From an uncultured Eggerthellaceae bacterium (GTDB lineage Bacteria; Actinomycetota; Coriobacteriia; Coriobacteriales; Eggerthellaceae), in the NCBI GenBank assembly GCA_947565915.1, contig CANOHY010000008.1:1-59277 (forward strand): a DNA stretch of 59,277 bases. Direction: 5' to 3'. Positions within the stretch are counted from its first letter, which is position 1, and every line of letters begins with the position of its first letter. Shown piece by piece: positions 1 through 7,771 of the stretch. Position numbers and translations under genes: made by a program. The notes beneath the pieces are model-generated. The model did not search any database, was not told where the DNA came from, and saw only the letters and a list, made by a program, of their open reading frames with translations.

Positions 1-415
1 TGTGCCCTCACGGGGTTCGATCCCCTGAAAGACTAACAAAAACGGCCGTCAACCTCGGCTGCAAGCTTTGACCCACATGCGAACAGGCAACGGAGCGAAA
101 TTGGTCCAGACGCCCTAGATTCCGCGAAAGCTCGAGGACGCGTACTGCATGTACGCGACGAGAGCTTGGAGCGAGGAGATAGGGCGCCTGGGCCAATTGC
201 AGCGCCAAAACGAAACGCCTGCTGTTAAGCAGGCGTGAGTTTGATGGTGGAGCATAGGGGGATCGACAAATCGCTTCGCTTCGCTCGCGCTTTGATACGT
301 CGCGCTACGCGCTCCTCACACAACAGCCCACTGGGCTGTTGTGCCCTCACGGGGTTCGATCCCCTGAAAGACTAACAAAAACGGCCGTCAACCTTAGTTG
401 CGGCCGTCTTGGTTT
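1..415. repeat. Repeat-rich tRNA-flanking region with a duplicated tRNA-Ala 3' end
   Basis: No gene is seen here. Bases 1-55 recur exactly at 340-394, a perfect 55-bp direct repeat 339 bp apart that may continue beyond the left edge. Bases 244-264 repeat the first ~21 bases (3' end) of the tRNA-Ala gene at 416-437. Two further perfect hairpins are visible: 215-236 (9-bp arms, 4-base loop) and 319-343 (11-bp arms, 3-base loop). A 3' tRNA end repeated nearby is what integrative elements leave behind, but no integrase is in the window, so that origin is inference. Confidence 0.7.
372..407 (-). terminator. Rho-independent terminator after tRNA-Ala
   Basis: On the minus strand an interrupted stem (CGGCCGT arms, with an inner CAAC/GTTG helix) at 381-407 is followed by TTTTTGTT. 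It lies directly downstream of the tRNA-Ala gene, which ends at 416. The position and the T-run support a terminator. Confidence 0.7.
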
Positions 416-491
416 TGGTGGAGCATAGGGGGATCGAACCCCTGACCTACGGCTTGCAAAGCCGTCGCTCTCCCAGCTGAGCTAATGCCCC
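416..491 (-). tRNA. tRNA-Ala (anticodon TGC)
   Basis: The reverse complement folds as a complete cloverleaf. The 7-bp acceptor stem begins GGGGCAT, the D-arm carries AGCTCAGCTGGGAGAGC, and the anticodon stem ACGGC/GCCGT encloses the loop TTTGCAA, giving anticodon TGC (alanine). The T-arm contains GGTTCGATCC, and the CCA end is encoded at 416-418. The next tRNA gene (Ile) is about 130 bp upstream in the same orientation. An Ile/Ala tRNA pair often sits in an rRNA spacer, but no rRNA is present here. Confidence 0.96.
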
Positions 492-564
492 ATATACTGA
501 TGAGCCTCATCTTCGCACGTGCCCATGCACGATACCTAAATGAGCCTCCGCACTTCGCCCGAGT

Positions 565-612
565 AGTAATAAACGCTCCACCGGCAAACTCGGCTCACGG
601 TGGAGCGTTTAT
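565..612 (-). terminator. Strong hairpin terminator after tRNA-Ile
   Basis: A perfect 14-bp inverted repeat (569-582 and 599-612, 16-base loop) starts 7 bases past the 3' end of tRNA-Ile. The arms carry ATAAACG/CGTTTAT at their base, so each strand ends in an A/T-rich tract. It separates the tRNA-Ile and tRNA-Ala transcripts. Confidence 0.75.
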
Positions 613-619
613 CGCAAAA

Positions 620-696
<77 letters not shown>

Positions 697-900
697 GTGC
701 AAAGTGCATCAGCTAATATAGCTTAATTGCACAAGGAGGGCAAGAAATCTTTCCCGATTGTGCAATGGATGCCCACGAGGCTCATAACGAGAGACGCATG
801 GGCGCATGGCGCATGGGCGCAGGGGCGCATGACGCAGGGCACAAGATGCGCCAAAAGCCCGCAGCGCAAGCATTGCGAACCATGCGCGACGTACACGTTG
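697..900. repeat. Intergenic segment with short degenerate tandem repeats
   Basis: About 200 bp without a supported gene. Bases 795-840 are a degenerate array of GCGCATGG-like units, similar in style to the array at 15,547-15,700. No function is assigned. Confidence 0.5.
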
Positions 901-1542
901 CTATTTCAAATCATCGCGAATCATGTTCGTAAGGGGCTTCGATTCGGATTCGGGAAGGCAGATGCTCGTTTCGCGTCCTGCTTCGATGCACTTCAGGAGC
1001 CAAGCCATATTACGGCCAACGCCGCGCATGGTGCGCATGCCCTCTGCATCCAGCACCGCCTCGCCCGGCAATCGACCATACGCAACGCCCCAGTAGCAAG
1101 ACGATACAACAGGCATGTTGTTGATTTGGAAGTACTTGTTGATCTGATCTGCGCTTGTTGATGCGCCCGTACGACGAGCAACCGCGATGCCTGCCGCAGG
1201 CTTGTACGCGAAGAGGCTGCCACCCGCATAGAACATGCGCTGCAGCGTCGCTGCAAGCGCGCCGTTCATCCCAGCATAGTAGACAGGCGTTCCTACCACG
1301 AGGCCATCGCAGCCTTCAGCCTTCTCGAGAATGCGATTGACAACATCGTCGTCGAAAACGCAACGGTTGTTACCGTTCTCGAAGCATTTCATGCAAGCAA
1401 TGCAACCGCGAATCGGTTTCGTGCCAACCCAAGCGGTCTCGGTTTCGATGCCCTCGCCTTCAAGCGTCCGAGCAACTTCGGCAAGCGCTTCGGAGGTATT
1501 GCCGTTCTTATGTGGGCTTCCGTTGATGAGCAGGACTTTCAT
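901..1542 (-). CDS. Flavodoxin-fold NAD(P)H-dependent oxidoreductase
   Basis: A 213-residue protein of the NADPH-dependent FMN reductase / iron-sulfur flavoprotein superfamily, expected to bind FMN in the cytoplasm and pass electrons to small acceptors. The N-terminus MKVLLINGSPHKNGNT is the phosphate-binding loop after the first beta strand. It is followed by a cysteine cluster near residues 47-62 (CIACMKCFENGNNRC) of the type that may hold an Fe-S centre or disulfide. GTPVYYAGMNG (about 85-95) matches the second flavin-contacting loop. The ATG at 1542 has a good ribosome site (AAAGGAAG). The gene stands alone. The substrate cannot be told from sequence. A related but longer flavoprotein is encoded at 9617. 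Confidence 0.85.
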   Translation of the reverse strand: MKVLLINGSPHKNGNTSEALAEVARTLEGEGIETETAWVGTKPIRGCIACMKCFENGNNRCVFDDDVVNRILEKAEGCDGLVVGTPVYYAGMNGALAATLQRMFYAGGSLFAYKPAAGIAVARRTGASTSADQINKYFQINNMPVVSSCYWGVAYGRLPGEAVLDAEGMRTMRGVGRNMAWLLKCIEAGRETSICLPESESKPLTNMIRDDLK

Positions 1543-1649
1543 GTTTCTTCCTTTCTCGCACGCTTTGCTTCAACGGCTTGCAAGCAGAATGAGCAAAATC
1601 ACATGCAAGCGCTTCTATTCCTGAGGATCCCTTGCATCCCCAATATCAT

Positions 1650-1919
1650 TCACTGCTCGAGTTTCGCCAAATCGGCAAGCTGGCCGTAATGATCGAAAAC
1701 CATCTGCATGCCGCTTTCGCCTTGGTGCGGCAACGTGCAGCCTGCGCAATCCTTGCGCCCTTCTGGGGTGTACGTGAAATCGCCCCCACAATGCGGCCCA
1801 AGCGCATAGAGCGGGCAGTAGCACAGCAAGCAGTTGAAGTCTTCGGAATCGACGCCTTTATGACAAGGGAAATACTCGCATGCCCTGTTCGAAAAGAAAT
1901 TGGTGCCTGCTTCTGCCAT
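1650..1919 (-). CDS. Cysteine-rich small domain protein
   Basis: An 89-residue protein resembling the 'cysteine-rich small domain' family (Pfam PF04071 by recollection), a putative metal-binding fold of unknown function sometimes found near cobalamin genes. Visible features are FFSNRACEYFPCHKG near the N-terminus, LLCYCPLYALGPHCGG in the middle and DCAGCTLPH towards the end, so eight cysteines sit in CxxC-like pairs that suggest a zinc or Fe-S site. I chose the ATG at 1919 because AAAGGGG lies 8-9 bases upstream; a longer frame starts at 1961 without such a site. No cobalamin genes are nearby, so the context gives no function. Confidence 0.75.
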   Translation of the reverse strand: MAEAGTNFFSNRACEYFPCHKGVDSEDFNCLLCYCPLYALGPHCGGDFTYTPEGRKDCAGCTLPHQGESGMQMVFDHYGQLADLAKLEQ

Positions 1920-1988
1920 AGCGCCCACCCCTTTCGCAACGCGCCGTCTGCTCACATGCAAATCAACAGCATACCACTCGAAGTTGAT

Positions 1989-2264
1989 GGCACTTTCGTA
2001 CGGCTAGAACACGAATCTTGAGTTTTCTAGCAAGTTACAAAGACTTCGAAGCGCTTTCGTACTTCATCTTTCATAATCCCATCCTTTGACTTTGCAGCAT
2101 CAACTGCTGAACAGGGAAGATGTATTCGCAGCCTCGAACCAGCGCCCCAGAACTTGGGGAGATTGGCCCAAAACAGGTACGAAAGTCGCCCCAACTGGCC
2201 GTAATTGGCTGTAAAACCAAAGATAGCGTACGAAAGCGCCCTGTAGTCCTTGCAGTTTTCGAAG
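1989..2264. repeat. Two-module interspersed intergenic element, copy A
   Basis: Module 1 (about 1989-2060) and module 2 (about 2170-2264) both have close relatives in the same order and at similar spacing at 21,048-21,330. Module 2 is the better conserved. Both copies share ACAGGTACGAAAGT, then GTAATTGGCTG and AAGATAGCGTAC, and end in AAAGCGC. Module 1 shares CTTTCGTACG and AATCTTGA-TTTT. The outer motifs CTTTCGTAC and GTACGAAAG are reverse complements. The segment is non-coding as far as can be seen. Confidence 0.65.
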
Positions 2265-2290
2265 ATAGCCGCGAGAATGCGCCTGAGCGA

Positions 2291-2585
2291 CCAGGTCTCT
2301 AGCGCTTATGGTGCTTGCAATCGGCGCGCCTGAGGGCAAAGTGACTTAGGCCAACGCCATGCCCGAAGGAAGCACCATGGACCAGGCCTCTAGCGCCTGT
2401 GATGCCCAAGATGGGCGCGAGAGCGCGCCTGAGCGTACTAAGTACATGAGGAAGAAGCGCTCGCAGTGACCCGGCCGGGCCTCTAGCGCTTATGGCGCTA
2501 ACAATTAGCGTGTCTGAGGGCCAAGTTGGCTTAGGCCAACGCCGCGCCCGAAGAAAACGCTAAGAGTTGCGCCATAAGCGCTAGA
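2291..2585. repeat. Three tandem hairpin-forming repeats next to ychF
   Basis: Three imperfect units of about 90-110 bp start at 2291, 2382 and 2475, each opening with CCAGG(T/C)CTCTAGCGC or a close variant. Unit 3 is a long hairpin with perfect 17-bp arms (2482-2498 and 2569-2585), an inner TTAGCG/CGCTAA pair and a GTTGGC-TTAG-GCCAAC tip. Its outer arm covers the ychF stop codon. Unit 1 has the related arms ATGGTGCTT/AAGCACCAT. It probably acts as a 3'-end structure for ychF, and the tandem array resembles REP-type palindromes. Confidence 0.65.
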
Positions 2586-3654
2586 CGTTGAACTTGAAGT
2601 GCATGACATCCCCATCCTGCACCACGTATTCCTTGCCTTCTTGGCGCAACTTGCCCGCTTCGCGACAACCCTTCTCGCCACCGAGGGCAACGTAATCGTC
2701 GTAGCTGGCGGTTTCGGCCTTAATGAAGCCGCGCTCGAAATCGGTATGGATCACGCCAGCAGCTTGGGGCGCTTTTGCTCCGATGGGAATGGTCCAGGCC
2801 TTGGTTTCCTTCTCACCGCTGGTAAAGTAGCTTTGCAACCCCAGCAGCCGATATGCCTCGCGCGCCAGGCGGGCGAGGCCGCTTTCCTCCAAACCCATCT
2901 CCTGGAGGAAAAGTGCCGCATCTTCTGCATCCATCTCGGCTATATCGGCCTCGATCTTCGCGCTGATGGGCACGGGCGCGCAACCATCGACTTGAGGCAG
3001 CTGCTCGGGCGGAGTTGCCGCAGCTTCCTCGTTCACGTTGGCAACGTAGAGCACGGGCTTCATGGTGATCAGGTGCAGATCGTAGAGCGCATCGACCTCT
3101 TCATCGGACATCTCCAGCTTGCGCGCACGATGGCCCTCATTCAACCAGGCAAGCATCTTCTGCGCCGTGGCCAGCTTGAAGGCAGCAGCCTTATCGCGCT
3201 TGGCCTCCTTTTCGAGGCGCGGCATAGCCTTCTCGAGCGTTGCCATATCGGCCAGCACAAGCTCGGTGTTGATGGTATCCACGTCGGCTTGCGGGTCGAT
3301 GCGCCCATCCACATGCACCACATCGGCGTCGTCGAAATAACGCACAACCTCGCATATGGCATCGGTTTCCCGAATGTTCGCGAGAAACTGATTGCCGAGG
3401 CCTTCTCCGCGAGAGGCTCCAGCTACAAGACCAGCGATATCGACGAACTCAACAGTGGCGGGGACGATTTGCGCAGGATGGTCGATCTTGGCGAGCTCCT
3501 CCAAGCGCGCATCGGGCACGGGCACCACACCCACGTTCGGCTCGATGGTAGCGAAAGGGTAGTTCGCTGCCAGCGCATTGTTGTTGGTTAAGGCATTGAA
3601 CAGGGTTGACTTGCCCACATTGGGCAGGCCGACTATGCCGATCGAAAGCGCCAT
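2581..3654 (-). CDS. ychF: Redox-regulated ATPase YchF (Obg-family)
   Basis: A 357-residue member of the universally conserved YchF/OLA1 family. These are ribosome-associated, P-loop ATPases of the Obg GTPase group. The Walker A/G1 motif GLPNVGKST lies at residues 7-15. The G3-like DIAGLVAGASRGEGLGNQFL segment (about 68-87) and the helical arm follow. The C-terminal TGS domain includes FERGFIKAETASYDDYVALGG. The length is normal for the family. The ATG at 3654 was chosen over an upstream one at 3684 because it starts exactly at the conserved MALSIGIVG and has CAGGAG upstream. The stop codon is buried in a long hairpin repeat. Confidence 0.96.
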   Translation of the reverse strand: MALSIGIVGLPNVGKSTLFNALTNNNALAANYPFATIEPNVGVVPVPDARLEELAKIDHPAQIVPATVEFVDIAGLVAGASRGEGLGNQFLANIRETDAICEVVRYFDDADVVHVDGRIDPQADVDTINTELVLADMATLEKAMPRLEKEAKRDKAAAFKLATAQKMLAWLNEGHRARKLEMSDEEVDALYDLHLITMKPVLYVANVNEEAAATPPEQLPQVDGCAPVPISAKIEADIAEMDAEDAALFLQEMGLEESGLARLAREAYRLLGLQSYFTSGEKETKAWTIPIGAKAPQAAGVIHTDFERGFIKAETASYDDYVALGGEKGCREAGKLRQEGKEYVVQDGDVMHFKFNV

Positions 3655-3757
3655 GTTCGCTCCTGGAATAGGTTGCCGTTTCAAGTCGGTCTATTATACG
3701 CCGCAGAAAACATAGTTCATTTCGCGACCATGCTTCTGCCGTATTTCCCGCTGCGCG

Positions 3758-3908
3758 TGGTCACGAAATCGAGTTTTTCGCTGCGAAAAGGCTTTCATCA
3801 CACAAGCAGAGAGATGGAACCCGAAAGGGGGCAACAAAACCCCAGGTGAGCAATCTTTGCAAAGAATCGTTGCGACGCGGCAGAGCGAAAAACTCGACTT
3901 TGTGACCA
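3758..3908. repeat. MITE-like inverted repeat between ychF and asnB
   Basis: A 25-bp inverted repeat (3758-3782 and 3884-3908) with only two mismatches encloses a 101-bp non-coding centre. The arms read TGGTCAC(G/A)AA(A/G)TCGAGTTTTTCGCT. The size and structure fit a small non-autonomous mobile palindrome. No flanking target duplication was identified with certainty. Confidence 0.6.
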
Positions 3909-3953
3909 AAGCTTTTGCTGCAGGCTGAAACTAGACCTCTCACACTGAAGACG

Positions 3954-5909
3954 TTAGACGAAATATTGCTGGTACCAAACCAGGAAAGCGTAGATGATCC
4001 AAATGCGACGTGAGTTGTCGGCCGCGCCCGCCTTGTGCTCGTCGAGCAGCTGCATGATTGCGTCGCGGCTGAAGAAGCGCGCCGCCACCGGCGATTCGAA
4101 TGCCTCGCGTACGCGCTGGTAGTAGGGCTCCTCGCGCAGCCAGCTGACCACCGGCACCGGAAAGCCCAGCTTCTCCTTCTGCGCCCAGTCGTGCGGAATT
4201 GCCCGCTCGGCCGCTTCGCGCAGCGCAATCTTCGTCTGGTCGCCCGACACCTTCATGCTGATTGGCAGGCTCGCCGCCAGTTCGAACACCTTACGGTCGA
4301 GAAACGGCACGCGCGACTCAAGCGAATGCGCCATGGACATCTTGTCGGTCTTCAGGAGGATGTCACCCACCAGCCAGAACCACAAATCGACGTATTGCAT
4401 GCGCGTGGTCTCATCCTCGCCTGCAACCTCGGCATATACCGAAGCCGTAAGCTCTTGGGGAAGCGGCGCCTGCGCCAGACGCTCGCGCAGCTCAGGGGCA
4501 AGCAGCCGCATCCGCTCGTCAGGCGAGAAGGCTACCCCATTCGCATTCGTGTAGTACCAGTCCTCCACCTGCTCGGAAGCGCGCTCGAGGTAGTTCGCGC
4601 CACGCAAGTGCAGCCGCCGCAATGCCGTTGCCCCCGAGCGCAGGGCGCTCTGCGGAAGCCAATCGACCTTGTGGTTCGCCAATGGTGCCTGGTAGATGCG
4701 GTATCCGCCGAAGAACTCGTCGGCACCCTCGCCCGAGAGCACCGCCTTCACCGACTGCGCTGCCAGCTTGTCCACGAAGTAAAGCGCCACCGCGGAAGGG
4801 TCGGCCGACGGCTCGTCCATGAACCATTGCACGCGCGGGACTGCTTCCCAATACTCTTCCTCGGTGATGCGGTGCGAATCGTTGGCGATCTGCAGGCGGC
4901 TTGCCAGCTCCCGCGCCCACGACACCTCGTCGCGCTCGCCCGAGTATTCCGCGAACCCCACGGTGAATGTGCGGATGTCAGGGTTCTCCTGCGCCAGGCT
5001 CGCCGCGAGGTAGCTCGAATCGATGCCACTTGAAAGGAACGACCCCACTTCCACATCGGCAACGTTGTGGTAGCGCACCGACTCGCGCATGGCCGCGTCG
5101 ATGGCATCCACGGTTTCAGGCAAGCTGCGCTGCGAGTCGATGCAATAGCTCGGCTGCCAGTAGCGCCGCATCTGGATGCTGCCATCGGAGCCCACGCGCA
5201 GGCAATGGCCTTGCGGCAGCTTGAAGATGCCCTGGAAGAACGTCTCTTGCAGCGGGTTGAATTGGAAGCACAGGTAGGCCGCGAGCGCCTCCTCGTTCAG
5301 CCGCTTCTCGTAGGCAGGATGCTCCAAGATGGCCTTGGTCTCGCTCGCGAAGACGAAGCGTCCCCCTTCGACCAGCGCATAGTAGAACGGCTTGATACCG
5401 AAAAAGTCGCGTGCACAAAAAAGCTCGCGGCTTCGCGCGTTCCAAATGGCGAATGCGAACATGCCGCGCAGTTTCAGCAACACGTCCTCGCCCCAAGCAA
5501 TGTAGCCAACGAGCAGCACCTCGGTATCGGAGTTGGTCTCGAAGCGCCAACCTTCGGCCTGTAGCTGAGCGCGCAGCTCGCGGTAGTTGTATATCTCGCC
5601 ATTGAACACGATTGCCCATTCGCCGCACGCCTTCGCCGCAGCCGCACCTTCGCGCGGAATGCCATCGGGGCCAAGCGCTGGCGACGTCACCCGAGACTCG
5701 CGCTGGTCACCCGCGCGCACCATAGGCTGATTGCCGCCTTCGAGGTCAATCAACGAAAGGCGCCTGTGCCCCAGGGCAATGCCGTCATCGAGATACTGCC
5801 CCTCGCCATCGGGGCCGCGATGCGCCATGATGTCGCACATGGCCTTGAGCGTTGCGCGATCAGATTCGCACTCGGGCGAGGCGCCCGTGAAACCGCAGAT
5901 GCCGCACAT
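3954..5909 (-). CDS. asnB: Asparagine synthase (glutamine-hydrolysing)
   Basis: A 651-residue class-II glutamine amidotransferase. It makes asparagine from aspartate, ATP and glutamine. Translation from 5909 gives MCGICGF, so Cys2, the nucleophile of the glutaminase domain, follows the initiator directly; GGAG lies just upstream. Family motifs include HRGPDGEGQYLDDGIALGHRRLS, VFNGEIYNYRELR and, in the C-terminal synthetase domain, the ATP pyrophosphatase loop SSGIDSSYLAASLA and LSGEGADEFFGGY. The length is typical of actinobacterial/Bacillus AsnB types. About 30 residues (roughly 60-90) rich in R/G/A are inserted before GEWAIVFNGEIYN. The gene is divergent from the symporter at 6197 and appears to be monocistronic. 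Confidence 0.95.
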   Translation of the reverse strand: MCGICGFTGASPECESDRATLKAMCDIMAHRGPDGEGQYLDDGIALGHRRLSLIDLEGGNQPMVRAGDQRESRVTSPALGPDGIPREGAAAAKACGEWAIVFNGEIYNYRELRAQLQAEGWRFETNSDTEVLLVGYIAWGEDVLLKLRGMFAFAIWNARSRELFCARDFFGIKPFYYALVEGGRFVFASETKAILEHPAYEKRLNEEALAAYLCFQFNPLQETFFQGIFKLPQGHCLRVGSDGSIQMRRYWQPSYCIDSQRSLPETVDAIDAAMRESVRYHNVADVEVGSFLSSGIDSSYLAASLAQENPDIRTFTVGFAEYSGERDEVSWARELASRLQIANDSHRITEEEYWEAVPRVQWFMDEPSADPSAVALYFVDKLAAQSVKAVLSGEGADEFFGGYRIYQAPLANHKVDWLPQSALRSGATALRRLHLRGANYLERASEQVEDWYYTNANGVAFSPDERMRLLAPELRERLAQAPLPQELTASVYAEVAGEDETTRMQYVDLWFWLVGDILLKTDKMSMAHSLESRVPFLDRKVFELAASLPISMKVSGDQTKIALREAAERAIPHDWAQKEKLGFPVPVVSWLREEPYYQRVREAFESPVAARFFSRDAIMQLLDEHKAGAADNSRRIWIIYAFLVWYQQYFV

Positions 5910-6122
5910 TCCTACTCCGTTTGATCCGCGTATCAGCCGCACGCTTGCTTGACCGCCGCGCGACCAGTCAACCTAACCAATCTGCGCCATCTAATATAGT
6001 ACAAGCCGCACGCGCCGGGTTTCAGGGGTGTTAAGGATGTGCCTTGAAAGAGTCTGCGCTGGCGGGCGTAGCTCTGCACCGACAGAACTGGGGCAAGCAT
6101 ACGCGACCAGCACGTATTCGGC

Positions 6123-6128
6123 TATAAT
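6123..6128 (+). promoter_or_regulatory. Candidate -10 box for the symporter gene
   Basis: A consensus TATAAT lies 69 bp before the start codon of the symporter at 6197. No convincing -35 hexamer is seen at 16-18 bp upstream. It sits within the 287-bp gap between the divergent asnB and symporter genes, which otherwise holds nothing recognisable. Confidence 0.4.
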
Positions 6129-6196
6129 GCGAGGCTATTAGTGCATTGTGCATATCGCGCAGTTCAACGGCGCGTAAGGGGAACAAGGAGCATAGG

Positions 6197-7615
6197 ATGT
6201 CGAGCGAAAGCAACATGCAGGCCACCAACCAAACGGGAACATCGGAAGGAAGCGCACCTGGCCGCAGTCAGTGGTCGGGCAAGCTCGCCTTCATTCTGGC
6301 CGGCGCGGCAAGCGCGGTTGGCCTGGGAAATCTCTGGCGCTTTCCCACGCTGGCAGCGAAGTACGGCGGTGGCATGTTCCTGCTCACCTACCTCGTGCTG
6401 GCTTTCACGTTCGGCGTGTCGCTGTTGTTGCTGGAAACAGCGCTCGGACGCAAGACCAAGCTCTCGGTGATCGGCGCCTTCGCAACGCTGCGCCATCGCT
6501 GGAAGTTCGTGGGCGTGCTGGCGGCCGCAGTTCCGTTCATCATCACGCCGTACTACTGCATCATCGGCGGCTGGGTTACCAAATACCTCGTTTCCTATAT
6601 CGCTGAAACACCTGGCTCCATCGCTGCCGACGGCTTCTTCGGCGGTTTCATCACCAGCCCCGACGCAAGCTATCTGTTCATGCTCGTATTCATGGTGCTC
6701 TGCTTCGTGGTGGTGCTTCTGGGCGTGAAGAACGGCATCGAGAAGGCGAATCTGGTCATGATGCCGCTGCTGCTCGTGATGGCGATAGCGATTGCCATCT
6801 TCGTGCTGATGCAACCAGGCGCGCTTGAGGGCGCGGCCTACTACCTGATTCCCGATTTCTCGAAATTCTCGCCCGAGCTATTGATCAATGCACTGGGGCA
6901 GATGTTCTACAGCCTGTCGCTGGCCATGGGCATCATGGTGACGTACGGCTCCTACCTGCAGAAGAAGACGAATCTCGCCTCATCGTGCGCATCTATCGCA
7001 GGCTTCGACGTGGTGGTTTCCTTCCTTGCAGGGCTGATGATCGTGCCCGCCGCCTTCATGGCCATGGGCATCGGCGAGGGCGGCGTGATGGCAGCCGGCC
7101 CATCCCTTATGTTCGTGTCGCTGCCCGGCGTGTTCGAGAGCATGGGCGCCGCGGCTCAGGTGATTGGCGCCGTGTTCTTCGTGTTGGTGCTGTTCGCCGC
7201 CATGACCAGCGCCATCTCGCTCATCGAAGCATGCGCATCTATCGTGCACGACGGCACTCACTGGTCGCGCAACCGCTCGATCGCAGTCGTTGCCGTCTAC
7301 GTTATAGTGGTGGGCGCCTTCGTGAACTCGGGCTACAACGCGTTGTCGTTCATCGAGCCGATGGGCGCGGGTTCCAGCCTCCTCGACTTCTTCGACTTCA
7401 TCTCCAACTCGGTGCTGATGCCCATCGTGGCTCTGCTCACCTGCATCTTCGTAGGCTGGATAATCAAGCCCAAGACGATCGAAGACGAGGTGCGCGTAAG
7501 CTCGCCGTTCAAGCTGGCGAAGCCGTGGGCGGTCATCATCAAGTACATCGCGCCGGTGCTGATTGTCATCATCCTGGCGAGCAACGTGATTCCGCTGCTG
7601 TTCCCTGCGGCGTAA
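6197..7615 (+). CDS. Sodium-dependent transporter, NSS/SNF family
   Basis: A 472-residue polytopic membrane protein of the neurotransmitter:sodium symporter family (LeuT-like), which imports amino acids or related amines with Na+. The signature GLGNLWRFPTLAAKYGGGMFL in the first helix region (about 42-62) includes the unwound substrate/sodium-binding stretch. Ten or more further hydrophobic helices follow, including VGAFVNSGYNALSFIEPMG. The N-terminal 30 residues are polar and rich in Ser/Thr. The ATG at 6197 was chosen for AAGGAG 8 bases upstream, discarding 17 codons of the longer frame. The substrate cannot be read from the sequence; tryptophan, tyrosine or branched amino acids are common for bacterial homologues. 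Confidence 0.92.
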   Translation: MSSESNMQATNQTGTSEGSAPGRSQWSGKLAFILAGAASAVGLGNLWRFPTLAAKYGGGMFLLTYLVLAFTFGVSLLLLETALGRKTKLSVIGAFATLRHRWKFVGVLAAAVPFIITPYYCIIGGWVTKYLVSYIAETPGSIAADGFFGGFITSPDASYLFMLVFMVLCFVVVLLGVKNGIEKANLVMMPLLLVMAIAIAIFVLMQPGALEGAAYYLIPDFSKFSPELLINALGQMFYSLSLAMGIMVTYGSYLQKKTNLASSCASIAGFDVVVSFLAGLMIVPAAFMAMGIGEGGVMAAGPSLMFVSLPGVFESMGAAAQVIGAVFFVLVLFAAMTSAISLIEACASIVHDGTHWSRNRSIAVVAVYVIVVGAFVNSGYNALSFIEPMGAGSSLLDFFDFISNSVLMPIVALLTCIFVGWIIKPKTIEDEVRVSSPFKLAKPWAVIIKYIAPVLIVIILASNVIPLLFPAA

Positions 7616-7771
7616 GGCATTTGCGGCGATGCGCCAGACGCAAGCTACCAAACGCACCTCGACTTAGTCGACACGACCAGGTCGCAGAGCACGAGGCTTT
7701 AGGCTTTGGGCTTTGGAGCACTCGACAGATCAAGCCCGCCAAGGACTTATTGAGAAACACTGGAGGCATCT

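Noticed and set aside
340..366. Possible third tRNA (T-arm-like GGGGTTCGATCCCC)
   Set aside because: No acceptor, anticodon or D-arm can be folded around it; it pairs with the tRNA-Ala 3'-end copy instead.
2599..3591. Plus-strand frame of 330 codons opposite ychF
   Set aside because: No start signal or family resemblance; ychF on the minus strand has complete motifs.
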